Source: RBG-16-66-20 sp049651845 (GTDB taxonomy: Bacteria; Pseudomonadota; Gammaproteobacteria; Burkholderiales; SG8-39). Taken from it: a stretch of DNA of 39,029 nt. The translations under genes were made by a program, and so were the position numbers. Location: the NCBI GenBank assembly GCA_049651845.1, contig JBASCW010000076.1:1-39029 (forward strand), written 5' to 3'. The notes beneath the pieces are model-generated. The model was given only the letters and a program-made list of their open reading frames with translations. It made no database searches and was not told the origin of the DNA. Positions 16,576-23,236 of the stretch are shown here, piece by piece. The stretch's first letter is position 1. Each line of letters starts with the position of its first letter.

Positions 16576-16596
16576 ATTGTTTGGACCCCAAACAAT
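16576..16596. promoter_or_regulatory. Perfect palindromic operator between hcrC and the divergent MDR gene
   Basis: ATTGTTTGG (16576-16584) and its exact reverse complement CCAAACAAT (16588-16596) flank a 3-nt spacer. Nine perfect base pairs in a 59-bp divergent intergenic region mark it as a likely dimeric repressor site (TetR, MarR or GntR type) controlling both directions. No candidate regulator gene adjoins it. Confidence 0.7.
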
Positions 16597-16607
16597 TGGT
16601 ACTTTAC

Positions 16608-16613
16608 TACAAT
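16608..16613 (+). promoter_or_regulatory. -10 element of the MDR dehydrogenase gene
   Basis: TACAAT at 16608-16613 matches TATAAT in 5 of 6 positions and lies 6 bp before the ATG at 16620. The -35 region would fall inside the palindrome at 16576-16596, so a bound repressor would block RNA polymerase. No Shine-Dalgarno sequence is present, implying a leaderless message. Confidence 0.5.
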
Positions 16614-16619
16614 CGCGCC

Positions 16620-17627
16620 ATGAAAGTCTTCCAGATCCAGGACGACTGGGGCATGGAGCACCTTCGGCTCGCCAGCCGCCCCGACCCCAGGCCCGGCCCC
16701 GGCCAGGTGCTCTTGAGAATGAGAGCCGCTTCACTCAACTACCGCGACCTGCTGGTTCCGGACCGGGGTTACGGCGCGCACACCGGCAACTTGCCGCTGA
16801 TTCCGCTTTCCGACGGCGTCGGCGAAGTGATCGAGGTCGGCGCCGGCGTCACGCGCGTGCGCCCCGGCGACCGGGTCTGCCCCTGCTTCGTGCAGGGCTG
16901 GATCGACGGTCCGCCCGACGGCGCGCACGCCAATCTCGGCGGTCCGCTGGACGGCACCATGACCGAGTACATGGTCCTGCCCGAGTCAGGCGTGGTACGG
17001 GCACCCGCGCATCTCAGCGACGAAGAGGCCGCCTGCCTGCCCTGCGCCGCGCTCACTGCCTGGAGCGCGCTGGTGACCTACGACAACCTGGAGCCCGGCG
17101 CGCAGGTGCTGGTCCAGGGGACAGGCGGCGTGGCATTGTTCGCGCTGCAATTCGCCAAGCTGCGCGGCGCGCAGGTCACCGTAATTTCGTCAAGCGACGA
17201 GAAGATTGCGAAGGCCAAGGCGCTCGGCGCCGACGCGGCGATCAACTACGCGAAGACGCCGGAGTGGTACAAGGCGACCCGCGACGTCACCTCCGGACGC
17301 GGCTACGACCACATCGTCGAGCTCGGCGGCGAACAGACGCTGCCGCAGTCGCTGATGTGCTTGCGCGCGGGCGGCGCGATCTCGATCATCGGCGTGCTCT
17401 CGGGCGCCACGGTGAGCGCGCAGATCGGCCGCATCGTGATGAAGCAGGCACGCTTGCGCGGCATCGGCGTGGGGCACCGCAACGGTTTCGAGGCCATGAC
17501 GCGCGCGATCGCCCGGCACCAGCTCAGGCCGGTCGTCGACAGAGTCTATCGGTTCGAGGAGCTCAAGGAAGCGCTGGCCTACCTCAAGAGCGGCGCGCAC
17601 TTCGGCAAGGTCTGCATCCGCCACTAG
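16620..17627 (+). CDS. Zinc-free MDR dehydrogenase / quinone oxidoreductase-like protein
   Basis: This 335-residue medium-chain dehydrogenase/reductase has a GroES-like N-terminal domain with the sequence RAASLNYRDLLVPD. The catalytic zinc cysteine is replaced by the asparagine-tyrosine pattern of zinc-independent quinone oxidoreductase or enoyl reductase members. The nucleotide-binding domain has the motif VQGTGGVALFALQFAK. It probably reduces an activated double bond or carbonyl with NADPH. I chose the ATG at 16620: the frame is open upstream, but that part crosses the operator. Sharing an operator with hcrCAB suggests co-control with 4-hydroxybenzoyl-CoA metabolism, although no step there requires such an enzyme. 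It might process an aldehyde or enone intermediate. Confidence 0.85.
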   Translation: MKVFQIQDDWGMEHLRLASRPDPRPGPGQVLLRMRAASLNYRDLLVPDRGYGAHTGNLPLIPLSDGVGEVIEVGAGVTRVRPGDRVCPCFVQGWIDGPPDGAHANLGGPLDGTMTEYMVLPESGVVRAPAHLSDEEAACLPCAALTAWSALVTYDNLEPGAQVLVQGTGGVALFALQFAKLRGAQVTVISSSDEKIAKAKALGADAAINYAKTPEWYKATRDVTSGRGYDHIVELGGEQTLPQSLMCLRAGGAISIIGVLSGATVSAQIGRIVMKQARLRGIGVGHRNGFEAMTRAIARHQLRPVVDRVYRFEELKEALAYLKSGAHFGKVCIRH

Positions 17628-17654
17628 CGCGCGGTGCGGGGGCTGCGCCTTTGT

Positions 17655-17702
17655 TTGAGGCAGATCAAGTTAGTGGGCGAAACACGGCGCTAAGGTCGCC
17701 CC
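17655..17702 (+). promoter_or_regulatory. FNR/Anr-type activator box and class II promoter for the SDR operon
   Basis: TTGAGGCAGATCAA at 17655-17668 matches the FNR consensus TTGAT-N4-ATCAA in 9 of 10 defined positions. Its centre (17661.5) is about 41 bp before the start predicted from the -10 element TAAGGT at 17691-17696. That spacing is the standard class II arrangement for FNR activation. The ATG of the first gene follows at 17715. It suggests induction under low oxygen. Confidence 0.65.
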
Positions 17703-17714
17703 ACTGGGGGCCCC

Positions 17715-18461
17715 ATGAAGCTCGACGGCAAGACGGCCGTGATCTCCGGCGCGGCTTCCGGCATCGGCCGCGCGACGGCGGAAACCTTTGCACGGGCGGG
17801 CGCGCACGTCATTCTTGCGGATCTCAACGAGAAGGACGGCGAAGCGGCGGCGGCGGCCTTGCGCGCCGGCGGCCACGGCGCGGACTTCCTGCGCGTCGAT
17901 CTTACCGACGCCGCGTCGATCGAGGCTCTGCGCTCCACGGCGCTCGCCAGGCGCGAGCGCGTCGACATCGTCGCCAACGTCGCCGGCTGGGGCAAGACCG
18001 AGCCGTTCGTGAACAACACGCCGGAGTTCTGGCGCAAGATCATCGATCTCAACCTGCTCGGCACCATATTCCTGACGCGCGCGTTCCTGGACCCGATGAT
18101 CGAGCGCCGTGCCGGCAAGATCATCAACGTCGCGAGCGACGCCGGCCGCGTCGGCAGCCTGGGCGAGAGCGTGTACTCGGGGACCAAGGGCGGCGTCATC
18201 GCCTTCACCAAGGGCCTGGCGCGCGAGATGGCGCGCTTCGACATCAACGTCAACTGCGTCTGCCCGGGGCCCACGGACACCCCGCTGATGGCCGCGGTGC
18301 CGGACAAGCTCAAGGACGCATTCGCCAACGCCACGCCGATGCGCCGCCTTGCCAAGCCCTCCGAAGTGGCCGACGCCATCCTGTTCTTCGCGAGCGAGCG
18401 CTCGGCGTTCGTCACCGGCCAGGTGCTTTCGGTGAGCGGCGGCCTCACAATGGCCGGCTGA
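17715..18461 (+). CDS. Short-chain dehydrogenase, BadH-like (2-hydroxycyclohexanecarboxyl-CoA dehydrogenase type)
   Basis: This 248-residue classical SDR has the cofactor motif SGAASGIG (residues 11-18) and an acidic residue after strand 2 (ILADLNEK) indicating NAD preference. The structural NVAG is at 88-91 and the catalytic S141, Y154 and K158 lie in YSGTKGG. C-terminal SVSGGLTMAG is typical. Sequence feel and neighbours resemble BadH, which oxidises 2-hydroxycyclohexanecarboxyl-CoA to the 2-keto form during alicyclic and anaerobic benzoate metabolism. Similar SDRs also occur in 2-aminobenzoyl-CoA clusters. It is first in a four-gene rightward operon and directly downstream of the FNR-type promoter. 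Confidence 0.8.
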   Translation: MKLDGKTAVISGAASGIGRATAETFARAGAHVILADLNEKDGEAAAAALRAGGHGADFLRVDLTDAASIEALRSTALARRERVDIVANVAGWGKTEPFVNNTPEFWRKIIDLNLLGTIFLTRAFLDPMIERRAGKIINVASDAGRVGSLGESVYSGTKGGVIAFTKGLAREMARFDINVNCVCPGPTDTPLMAAVPDKLKDAFANATPMRRLAKPSEVADAILFFASERSAFVTGQVLSVSGGLTMAG

Positions 18462-18486
18462 TCCCCTCACCAGGAGAACCACGCCC

Positions 18487-19305
18487 ATGTACAGGCTCAA
18501 GGCGGCGGAATGGAAGCCGCAGCATTTCAAATGGCAGGTCGCGGACCGGGTGGCCACCATCACCCTGAACCGCCCCGAGCGCAAGAATCCGCTCACCTTC
18601 GAGAGCTACGCGGAACTGCGCGACACGTTCCAAAAGCTGCATTACGCCGGGGACGTGCGCGCCGTGGTGTTCGCCGGCGAAGGCGGCAATTTCTGCTCCG
18701 GCGGCGACGTACACGAAATCATCGGGCCGCTGGTGAAGATGGACATGCCGGACCTGATGCGCTTTACGCGCATGACCGGCAGCCTGGTGCTGCAGATGCG
18801 CACCTGCCCGCAGCCGGTGATCGCTGCGGTGGATGGCATATGCGCGGGCGCGGGCGCGATCATCTCGATGGCGAGCGACCTGCGCTACGCGACGCCGGAG
18901 GCGAAGACCGCGTTCCTGTTCGTGCGCGTGGGGCTCGCGGGCTGCGACATGGGCGCCTGCTCGATCCTGCCGCGCATCATCGGCCAGGGGCGCGCCTCGG
19001 AGCTGCTCTACACGGGGCGCTCCATGAGCGCGCAGGAAGGCGCCGCCTGGGGCTACTTCAACGAGCTCGTGCCGGCCGACAAGCTGCTCGCGCGGGCACA
19101 GGAGATGGCGAAATCCCTCGCCGACGGACCCGCCTTCGCCCACGCCATGACCAAGAAGTGCCTGCACCAGGAGTGGAACCTGTCGATCGAGCAGGCGATC
19201 GAGACCGAGGCCGAAGCGCAGGCGATCTGCATGCAGACGAAGGACTTCGAGCGCGCCTACAACGCCTTCGTCGCCAAGCAGAAACCTCAGTTCCAGGGCG
19301 ATTGA
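18487..19305 (+). CDS. Crotonase-family (enoyl-CoA hydratase-like) protein
   Basis: This 272-residue cytoplasmic crotonase is preceded by CAGGAGAA in the right position. Oxyanion-hole segments are present (NFCSGGDVHEI and GICAGAGAIISMASDL). However, both glutamates used by classic enoyl-CoA hydratase are missing: the position after GGG in GGGCELA is part of AGAGAIIS here, and FGQPE is AFLFVRVGLAG. The protein therefore belongs to a crotonase branch with different chemistry, such as hydrolysis, ring cleavage, or hydration using another residue. I recall near-identical sequence blocks (FTRMTG, AICMQTKDFERAY, FVAKQKP) in proteins next to 2-aminobenzoyl-CoA pathway genes of betaproteobacteria. 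BadK-like hydration of cyclohexenecarboxyl-CoA is the alternative. Confidence 0.8.
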   Translation: MYRLKAAEWKPQHFKWQVADRVATITLNRPERKNPLTFESYAELRDTFQKLHYAGDVRAVVFAGEGGNFCSGGDVHEIIGPLVKMDMPDLMRFTRMTGSLVLQMRTCPQPVIAAVDGICAGAGAIISMASDLRYATPEAKTAFLFVRVGLAGCDMGACSILPRIIGQGRASELLYTGRSMSAQEGAAWGYFNELVPADKLLARAQEMAKSLADGPAFAHAMTKKCLHQEWNLSIEQAIETEAEAQAICMQTKDFERAYNAFVAKQKPQFQGD

Positions 19306-19310
19306 CCGCG

Positions 19311-20471
19311 ATGGCCGACGAGAGCTTTCTCGATTGGCCGTTTTTCGAGCAGCGGCACCGCGAACTGGCGCGCGGGTTGGCGGGGTTCGCCGCAAGCCTG
19401 GCGGTGCCCGCGCACGGCGACGACGCGACGCTGGATGCGGCCTGCCGCTCGATCGTGCGCCAACTGGGTGCGGCGGGATTCCTGAAAGCCTGCTGCGTTC
19501 CGACTGCGCAGGAAAAATTCGACGTCAGGTCGCTGGCATTGAGCCGTGACATCCTCGCGCGGCACGACGGCCTGCTCGATTTTGCGTTCGCGATGCAGGG
19601 CCTCGGCACCGGTCCTGTTTCACTGTTCGGTTCGGACCGGCAGAGGCAGAAATACCTTCCGCCCGTGGTACGCGGCGAGGCGATCGCCGCATTCGCGCTG
19701 TCCGAGCCGCAGGCCGGCAGCGACGTCGGCGCCGTTGCGACGAGCGCGCGACGCGCCGGGACTGACTGGGTGCTCGAGGGCACCAAGACCTGGATCTCGA
19801 ACGGCGGGCTCGCGGACCACTACGTGGTATTCGCGCGCAGCGGCGAGGGGCCCGGTACCAAGGGGCTGTCGGCTTTCATGGTCGAGGCGGGTACACCGGG
19901 GCTGCAAATCGCCTCGCGCCTTGCGGTGATCGCCCCGCACCCGATGGCCACGCTGAAGTTCGACGCCTGCCGCATTCCCGCCGACGCGCTCATCGGCCGG
20001 CCCGGCGAGGGCTTCCGCATAGCGATGGCGACGCTGGACGTGTTCCGCACCACGGTCGGCGCCGCGGCGCTCGGGCTGGCGCGCTGCGCGCTCGACGAGG
20101 CGCTCGCGCGCACGCACAGCCGCGAGGTGTTCGGCAAGCCGCTCGCCGACTTCCAGCTGACCCAGGCGCGCCTCGCCGACATGGCGCTCGCCGTGGATGC
20201 GGCCGCGCTGCTGGTCTACCGGGCCGCGTGGACCAAGGACTGCGTGCAGGAGCGCGTCACGCGCGAGGCCGCGATGGCGAAACTGTTCGCGACCGAGTCG
20301 GCGCAGCAGGTCATCGACTCCGCGGTGCAGCTCTTCGGCGGCACGGGCGTGGTTGCAGGCGCTCGCGTGGAACGGCTGTACCGGGAGATCCGTGCGTTGC
20401 GCATCTATGAAGGCACGAGCGAGATCCAGAAGCTGGTGATCGCAGGCACCCTCGCCCGCGGCGCCACCTGA
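19311..20471 (+). CDS. Acyl-CoA dehydrogenase, cyclohexanecarboxyl-CoA dehydrogenase-like
   Basis: This 386-residue flavoprotein has the acyl-CoA dehydrogenase fold: N-terminal helical domain, middle domain with FALSEPQAGSDVGAVAT and KTWISNGGLADHYVVFA, and C-terminal domain with FGKPLADFQLTQARLADM, QLFGGTGVV and RALRIYEGTSEIQKLVI, including the catalytic glutamate in YEGT. It introduces a double bond next to the thioester in a CoA-activated acid, passing electrons to ETF. Neighbours point to a ring substrate, as for AliB in cyclohexanecarboxylate use or the counterpart in 2-aminobenzoyl-CoA clusters. The ATG at 19311 is 5 bp after the crotonase stop. The protein starts with MADESFLDWPFFEQRHREL, a family-like N terminus. 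Confidence 0.85.
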   Translation: MADESFLDWPFFEQRHRELARGLAGFAASLAVPAHGDDATLDAACRSIVRQLGAAGFLKACCVPTAQEKFDVRSLALSRDILARHDGLLDFAFAMQGLGTGPVSLFGSDRQRQKYLPPVVRGEAIAAFALSEPQAGSDVGAVATSARRAGTDWVLEGTKTWISNGGLADHYVVFARSGEGPGTKGLSAFMVEAGTPGLQIASRLAVIAPHPMATLKFDACRIPADALIGRPGEGFRIAMATLDVFRTTVGAAALGLARCALDEALARTHSREVFGKPLADFQLTQARLADMALAVDAAALLVYRAAWTKDCVQERVTREAAMAKLFATESAQQVIDSAVQLFGGTGVVAGARVERLYREIRALRIYEGTSEIQKLVIAGTLARGAT

Positions 20472-20472
20472 C

Positions 20473-22113
20473 ATGCGCCCGCTGGACGGCTTCATGCTCG
20501 ACCCGGCGCGCATCGAGCGCGAGCGCTTGCGGGGCGTTTGGCCGGGGCGCGTGGCCACCGATTATCTCGACCGCTGGGCGGCGGAAAAGCCGGAGGCCGT
20601 GGCGCTGGTCGCCTGGCGCCTGGACGAAGAGCGCGAAACGCGCCTCTCCTGGGGCGAACTGGCGGCCGCGGTCGCGCGCTTCGCGAGATCGCTCGCGCGC
20701 GCGGGCGTCGGGGCCGGCGATGTCGTCTCGTTCCAGCTGCCGAGCTGGTGGGAATTCGTCGCGCTGTACCTGGCGACGGTGCGCCTGGGAGCGGTCGCCA
20801 ATCCCCTGATGCCGATCTTCCGCCACCGCGAGCTCGCCTTCATGCTGCGCCAGGCGGCGCCACGCGTGTTCGTCGCGCCAGCCCGCTTCCGCGGCTTCGA
20901 CCACGGCGCGCTCGCGCGCCAGCTCGCCGCCGAGTCACCGGGCATGCGCCTGCTGCTCGCCGGCGGCGCGGGCGCCGAATCCCTGGAGGACGCTCTCGTC
21001 AGGACAGAGGGCCGCGGTTTCGAGCGCGGCGCACTGCTGCAGCCGGACGACGCCACGCAGTTGCTCTACACCTCGGGCACTACCGGGGAGTCGAAGGGCG
21101 TGCTGCACACCTCCAATACGCTGCTCGGCGCGGTGCGATCTCTCGCCACGCACATGGACATCGGCGCCGACGACGTGATCTTCATGCCCTCACCGCTCGC
21201 GCACCAGCTCGGCTTCTCCTACGGCATGCTGATGTCGGTCGTGCTCGGCATCCCGCTGGTGCTGATCGATATCTGGCGTCCGGCGCGCGCCGCGCAGCTC
21301 ATCGAGGCCAATGGCGCCACCTTCACCTTCGCGGCGACGCCCTTTCTCGCCGACCTCACCGCGCTCGAGCGTGGCGGCCGCAAGCGCCTCGGGCGATTGC
21401 GGCTGTTCGGCAGCTCGGGCGCGCCCATCCCGCCCGCGGTGGCGCAGGCTGCGCGCGAGAAGCTCGACGTGGCGGTCGCCGCCTGCTGGGGCATGACGGA
21501 ATGCTGCAGCGTGACCATCACGCCGCCCGACGGCAGCAAGGCCACCGAATCCGACGGCCGCGCGCTCGCCAACGGCGAAGTGCGCGTCGTCGACGCGAAC
21601 GGGCACCCGGCAGCGCCCGGCGAGATCGGCGCGCTGCAGGTGCGCGGCGCATCGCTGTTCGCCGGCTATCTCAAGCGCCCGCAGCTCTACCGGCTCGATC
21701 CGGAGGGATGGTTCGACACGGGGGACCTCGCGCGCATGGACGCCGAGGGCTACATCCGCATCTGCGGCCGCACCAAGGACGTCATCATCCGCGGCGGGGA
21801 GAACATCCCGGTGATCGAGGTCGAGGCCGCCCTCTACCGCATGCCGGAGGTGGCCGATGCCGCGGTCGTCGCCACGCCCGACGCGCGGCTGCAGGAGCGC
21901 GCCTGCGCCTTCGTCAGCCTGCGCCACGGCGCGGCGCTGGACCTCGACGCCGTCTGCCGGCATCTGGCCGCGGAGGGCTTTTCCAAGCACTTCTGGCCCG
22001 AGCGCCTGGAGATCCTCCCCGAAATGCCGCGCACCGCGACGGGCAAGATCCAGAAATTCGTGCTGCGCGAAATCGCCAGGAACCAGAACGCCGGCCCGCA
22101 GGCCGCCGCTTAG
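20473..22113 (+). CDS. AMP-forming acyl-CoA ligase, AliA-like (cyclohexanecarboxylate-CoA ligase type)
   Basis: This 546-residue adenylate-forming ligase has the P-loop-like LLYTSGTTGESKGVLHT, the adenine loop AACWGMTECC, the hinge sequence WFDTGDLARMDAEGYIRICGR followed by TKDVIIRGGENI, and the C-terminal catalytic lysine in PRTATGKIQKFVL. It activates a carboxylic acid to its CoA thioester in the cytoplasm at the cost of ATP to AMP. Layout with BadH-, crotonase- and AliB-like genes suggests a cyclic acid such as cyclohexanecarboxylate. Only one base separates it from the dehydrogenase stop. It ends the FNR-controlled operon. A perfect 12-bp palindrome lies between it and the hemerythrin gene but has no T-run. 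Confidence 0.85.
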   Translation: MRPLDGFMLDPARIERERLRGVWPGRVATDYLDRWAAEKPEAVALVAWRLDEERETRLSWGELAAAVARFARSLARAGVGAGDVVSFQLPSWWEFVALYLATVRLGAVANPLMPIFRHRELAFMLRQAAPRVFVAPARFRGFDHGALARQLAAESPGMRLLLAGGAGAESLEDALVRTEGRGFERGALLQPDDATQLLYTSGTTGESKGVLHTSNTLLGAVRSLATHMDIGADDVIFMPSPLAHQLGFSYGMLMSVVLGIPLVLIDIWRPARAAQLIEANGATFTFAATPFLADLTALERGGRKRLGRLRLFGSSGAPIPPAVAQAAREKLDVAVAACWGMTECCSVTITPPDGSKATESDGRALANGEVRVVDANGHPAAPGEIGALQVRGASLFAGYLKRPQLYRLDPEGWFDTGDLARMDAEGYIRICGRTKDVIIRGGENIPVIEVEAALYRMPEVADAAVVATPDARLQERACAFVSLRHGAALDLDAVCRHLAAEGFSKHFWPERLEILPEMPRTATGKIQKFVLREIARNQNAGPQAAA

Positions 22114-22129
22114 CCCGGCGCGGCCGCGC

Positions 22130-22540
22130 TCAGGGGCGCAGCAGGCCTGCTGCCAGCATGCGCTCGAAGACCGGGTACATGCGCCGCTCTTCGTCCGCGG
22201 CGTGCGCGTCGAACGCAGTGCGCAGTTCGGCGAGCTCGGCGCGGAACGGCTGCAGGTCGGCGGCGGTCGAGTAGGTCGCGAGCGTCCAGAGCGCGGCCCG
22301 CAGGTCGTCGTGCTGCGCGCAGAGCGATTCGGTCGCGCCCTCCTGGCCGCTGGCCTGCTCGTACAGCGGGAAGATGCGCTCTTCTTCATAGCGAAAATGC
22401 ATGAGCAGTGCCTCCCGCAGGGCACCCAGACGCGCCAGGATGCGCTTCCAGTCGCCCGCGCTCGCGGCATCGGCGGCCTCGGCGAACAACGCCTCGCAAT
22501 GCCGATGATGCTCCGCCAGCGTGATCGCCGCACCGGTCAT
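22130..22540 (-). CDS. Hemerythrin-like (HHE) domain protein
   Basis: This 136-residue all-helical protein has the hemerythrin di-iron ligand pattern: EHHRHCEALF near the N terminus, HFRYEEERIFPLYE (HX3E type) in helix B, CAQHDDLRAAL in helix C, and FDAHAADEERRMYPVFE (HX3-4D/E) in helix D. Proteins of this group bind O2, NO or iron, or guard against nitrosative stress. The perfect FNR box upstream, about 41 bp from the likely transcription start, supports expression at low oxygen. The start at 22540 has GGAG 9 nt before it. It converges on the ligase gene. Confidence 0.85.
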   Translation of the reverse strand: MTGAAITLAEHHRHCEALFAEAADAASAGDWKRILARLGALREALLMHFRYEEERIFPLYEQASGQEGATESLCAQHDDLRAALWTLATYSTAADLQPFRAELAELRTAFDAHAADEERRMYPVFERMLAAGLLRP

Positions 22541-22599
22541 GGGATGACACTCCGCTGAAACCGCGATTTTTGATTCTGCGGCCGCGGCGCAGGTCAGCC

Positions 22600-22613
22600 T
22601 TGATCTGGATCAA
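22600..22613. promoter_or_regulatory. Perfect FNR/Anr box between hemerythrin gene and crotonase remnant
   Basis: TTGATCTGGATCAA at 22600-22613 matches the FNR/Anr consensus TTGAT-N4-ATCAA completely. For the leftward hemerythrin gene a -10-like CAGAAT (22578 to 22573 on the minus strand) puts the start near 22566, about 41 bp from the box centre, as in class II activation. A rightward start near 22648 would be equally spaced, almost at the crotonase ATG. Confidence 0.75.
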
Positions 22614-22650
22614 ATCCGCCCGGCGGCCCAGACTGCCATTCTTCGGATGC

Positions 22651-23229
22651 ATGCCCGCCCCTGCTCCCCTGACGCTGCGCCTGGACGGCGCGCTGGCGGT
22701 CGCCACGCTTTCGCGCCCGCCAGTCAACGCGATCGACGAAGCCTGGCTTGCGCGACTCGAAGAGGCGCTCGACGCGGTCGAGCGCGCCGGCGCGGCGCTC
22801 GGCGGCGGGCTCGCGCTCACCTGCGACCTGCGCATCGCCGCCGCAAAAGCGCCGCTCGGCCTGCCCGAGGCGCGCCTGGGGCTGCTGCCGGGCGTCGGCG
22901 GAACCCAGCGCCTGACGCGCATCGCCGGCGAGGCCATCGCGAAGCGCCTGATCCTGGGCGCCGAGATCGTCAGCGGCACGCAGGCCGCCGCCCTTGGCCT
23001 CGTCCACTGGGCAGTTCCGTCGGCGAAGCTACCGGCGCGCGCACGGGCACTTGCGCGCGCCCTCACCGCGCTGCCGGCGGCGGCGCTGGCCGCGTGCAAG
23101 CGTTGCATTCAAGGCGCGCTCGAGCACGGCACCGACGGCTACGCCATGGAGGTCGCCGCGACCGCGGCGCTGCTCGCGAGCGAGGAGACGCAGGCGCGCG
23201 TGCGGCGGTTCCTGGCCGGCCGGCGCTGA
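22651..23229 (+). pseudogene. Enoyl-CoA hydratase-like protein with internal in-frame deletion
   Basis: The frame encodes 192 residues; complete crotonases have about 255-260. The N terminus (LTLRLDGALAVATLSRPPVNAIDEAW) and everything from GAALGGGLALTCDLRIAA onward fit the family well. About 60 residues that should lie between VERA (residue 45) and GAALGGG are absent. The missing part holds the first oxyanion-hole strand (the AGADL-type motif) and the following helix. In addition, the catalytic glutamate after GGG is alanine. The frame remains open and codon use is normal, so the deletion is either recent or the product has another role. I treat it as a probable pseudogene of a fatty or aromatic acid beta-oxidation enzyme. 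An assembly collapse should be excluded. Confidence 0.65.
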
Positions 23230-23236
23230 GCCCGGC

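Noticed and set aside
16066..16734. Longer hcrC starting at 16734
   Set aside because: The extra 58 residues are unlike the family, would span the palindromic operator and would overlap the divergent dehydrogenase gene.
22118..22129. 12-bp palindrome GCGCGGCCGCGC between ligase and hemerythrin genes as a terminator
   Set aside because: There is no loop or T-run; GC-only palindromes arise easily at this base composition.
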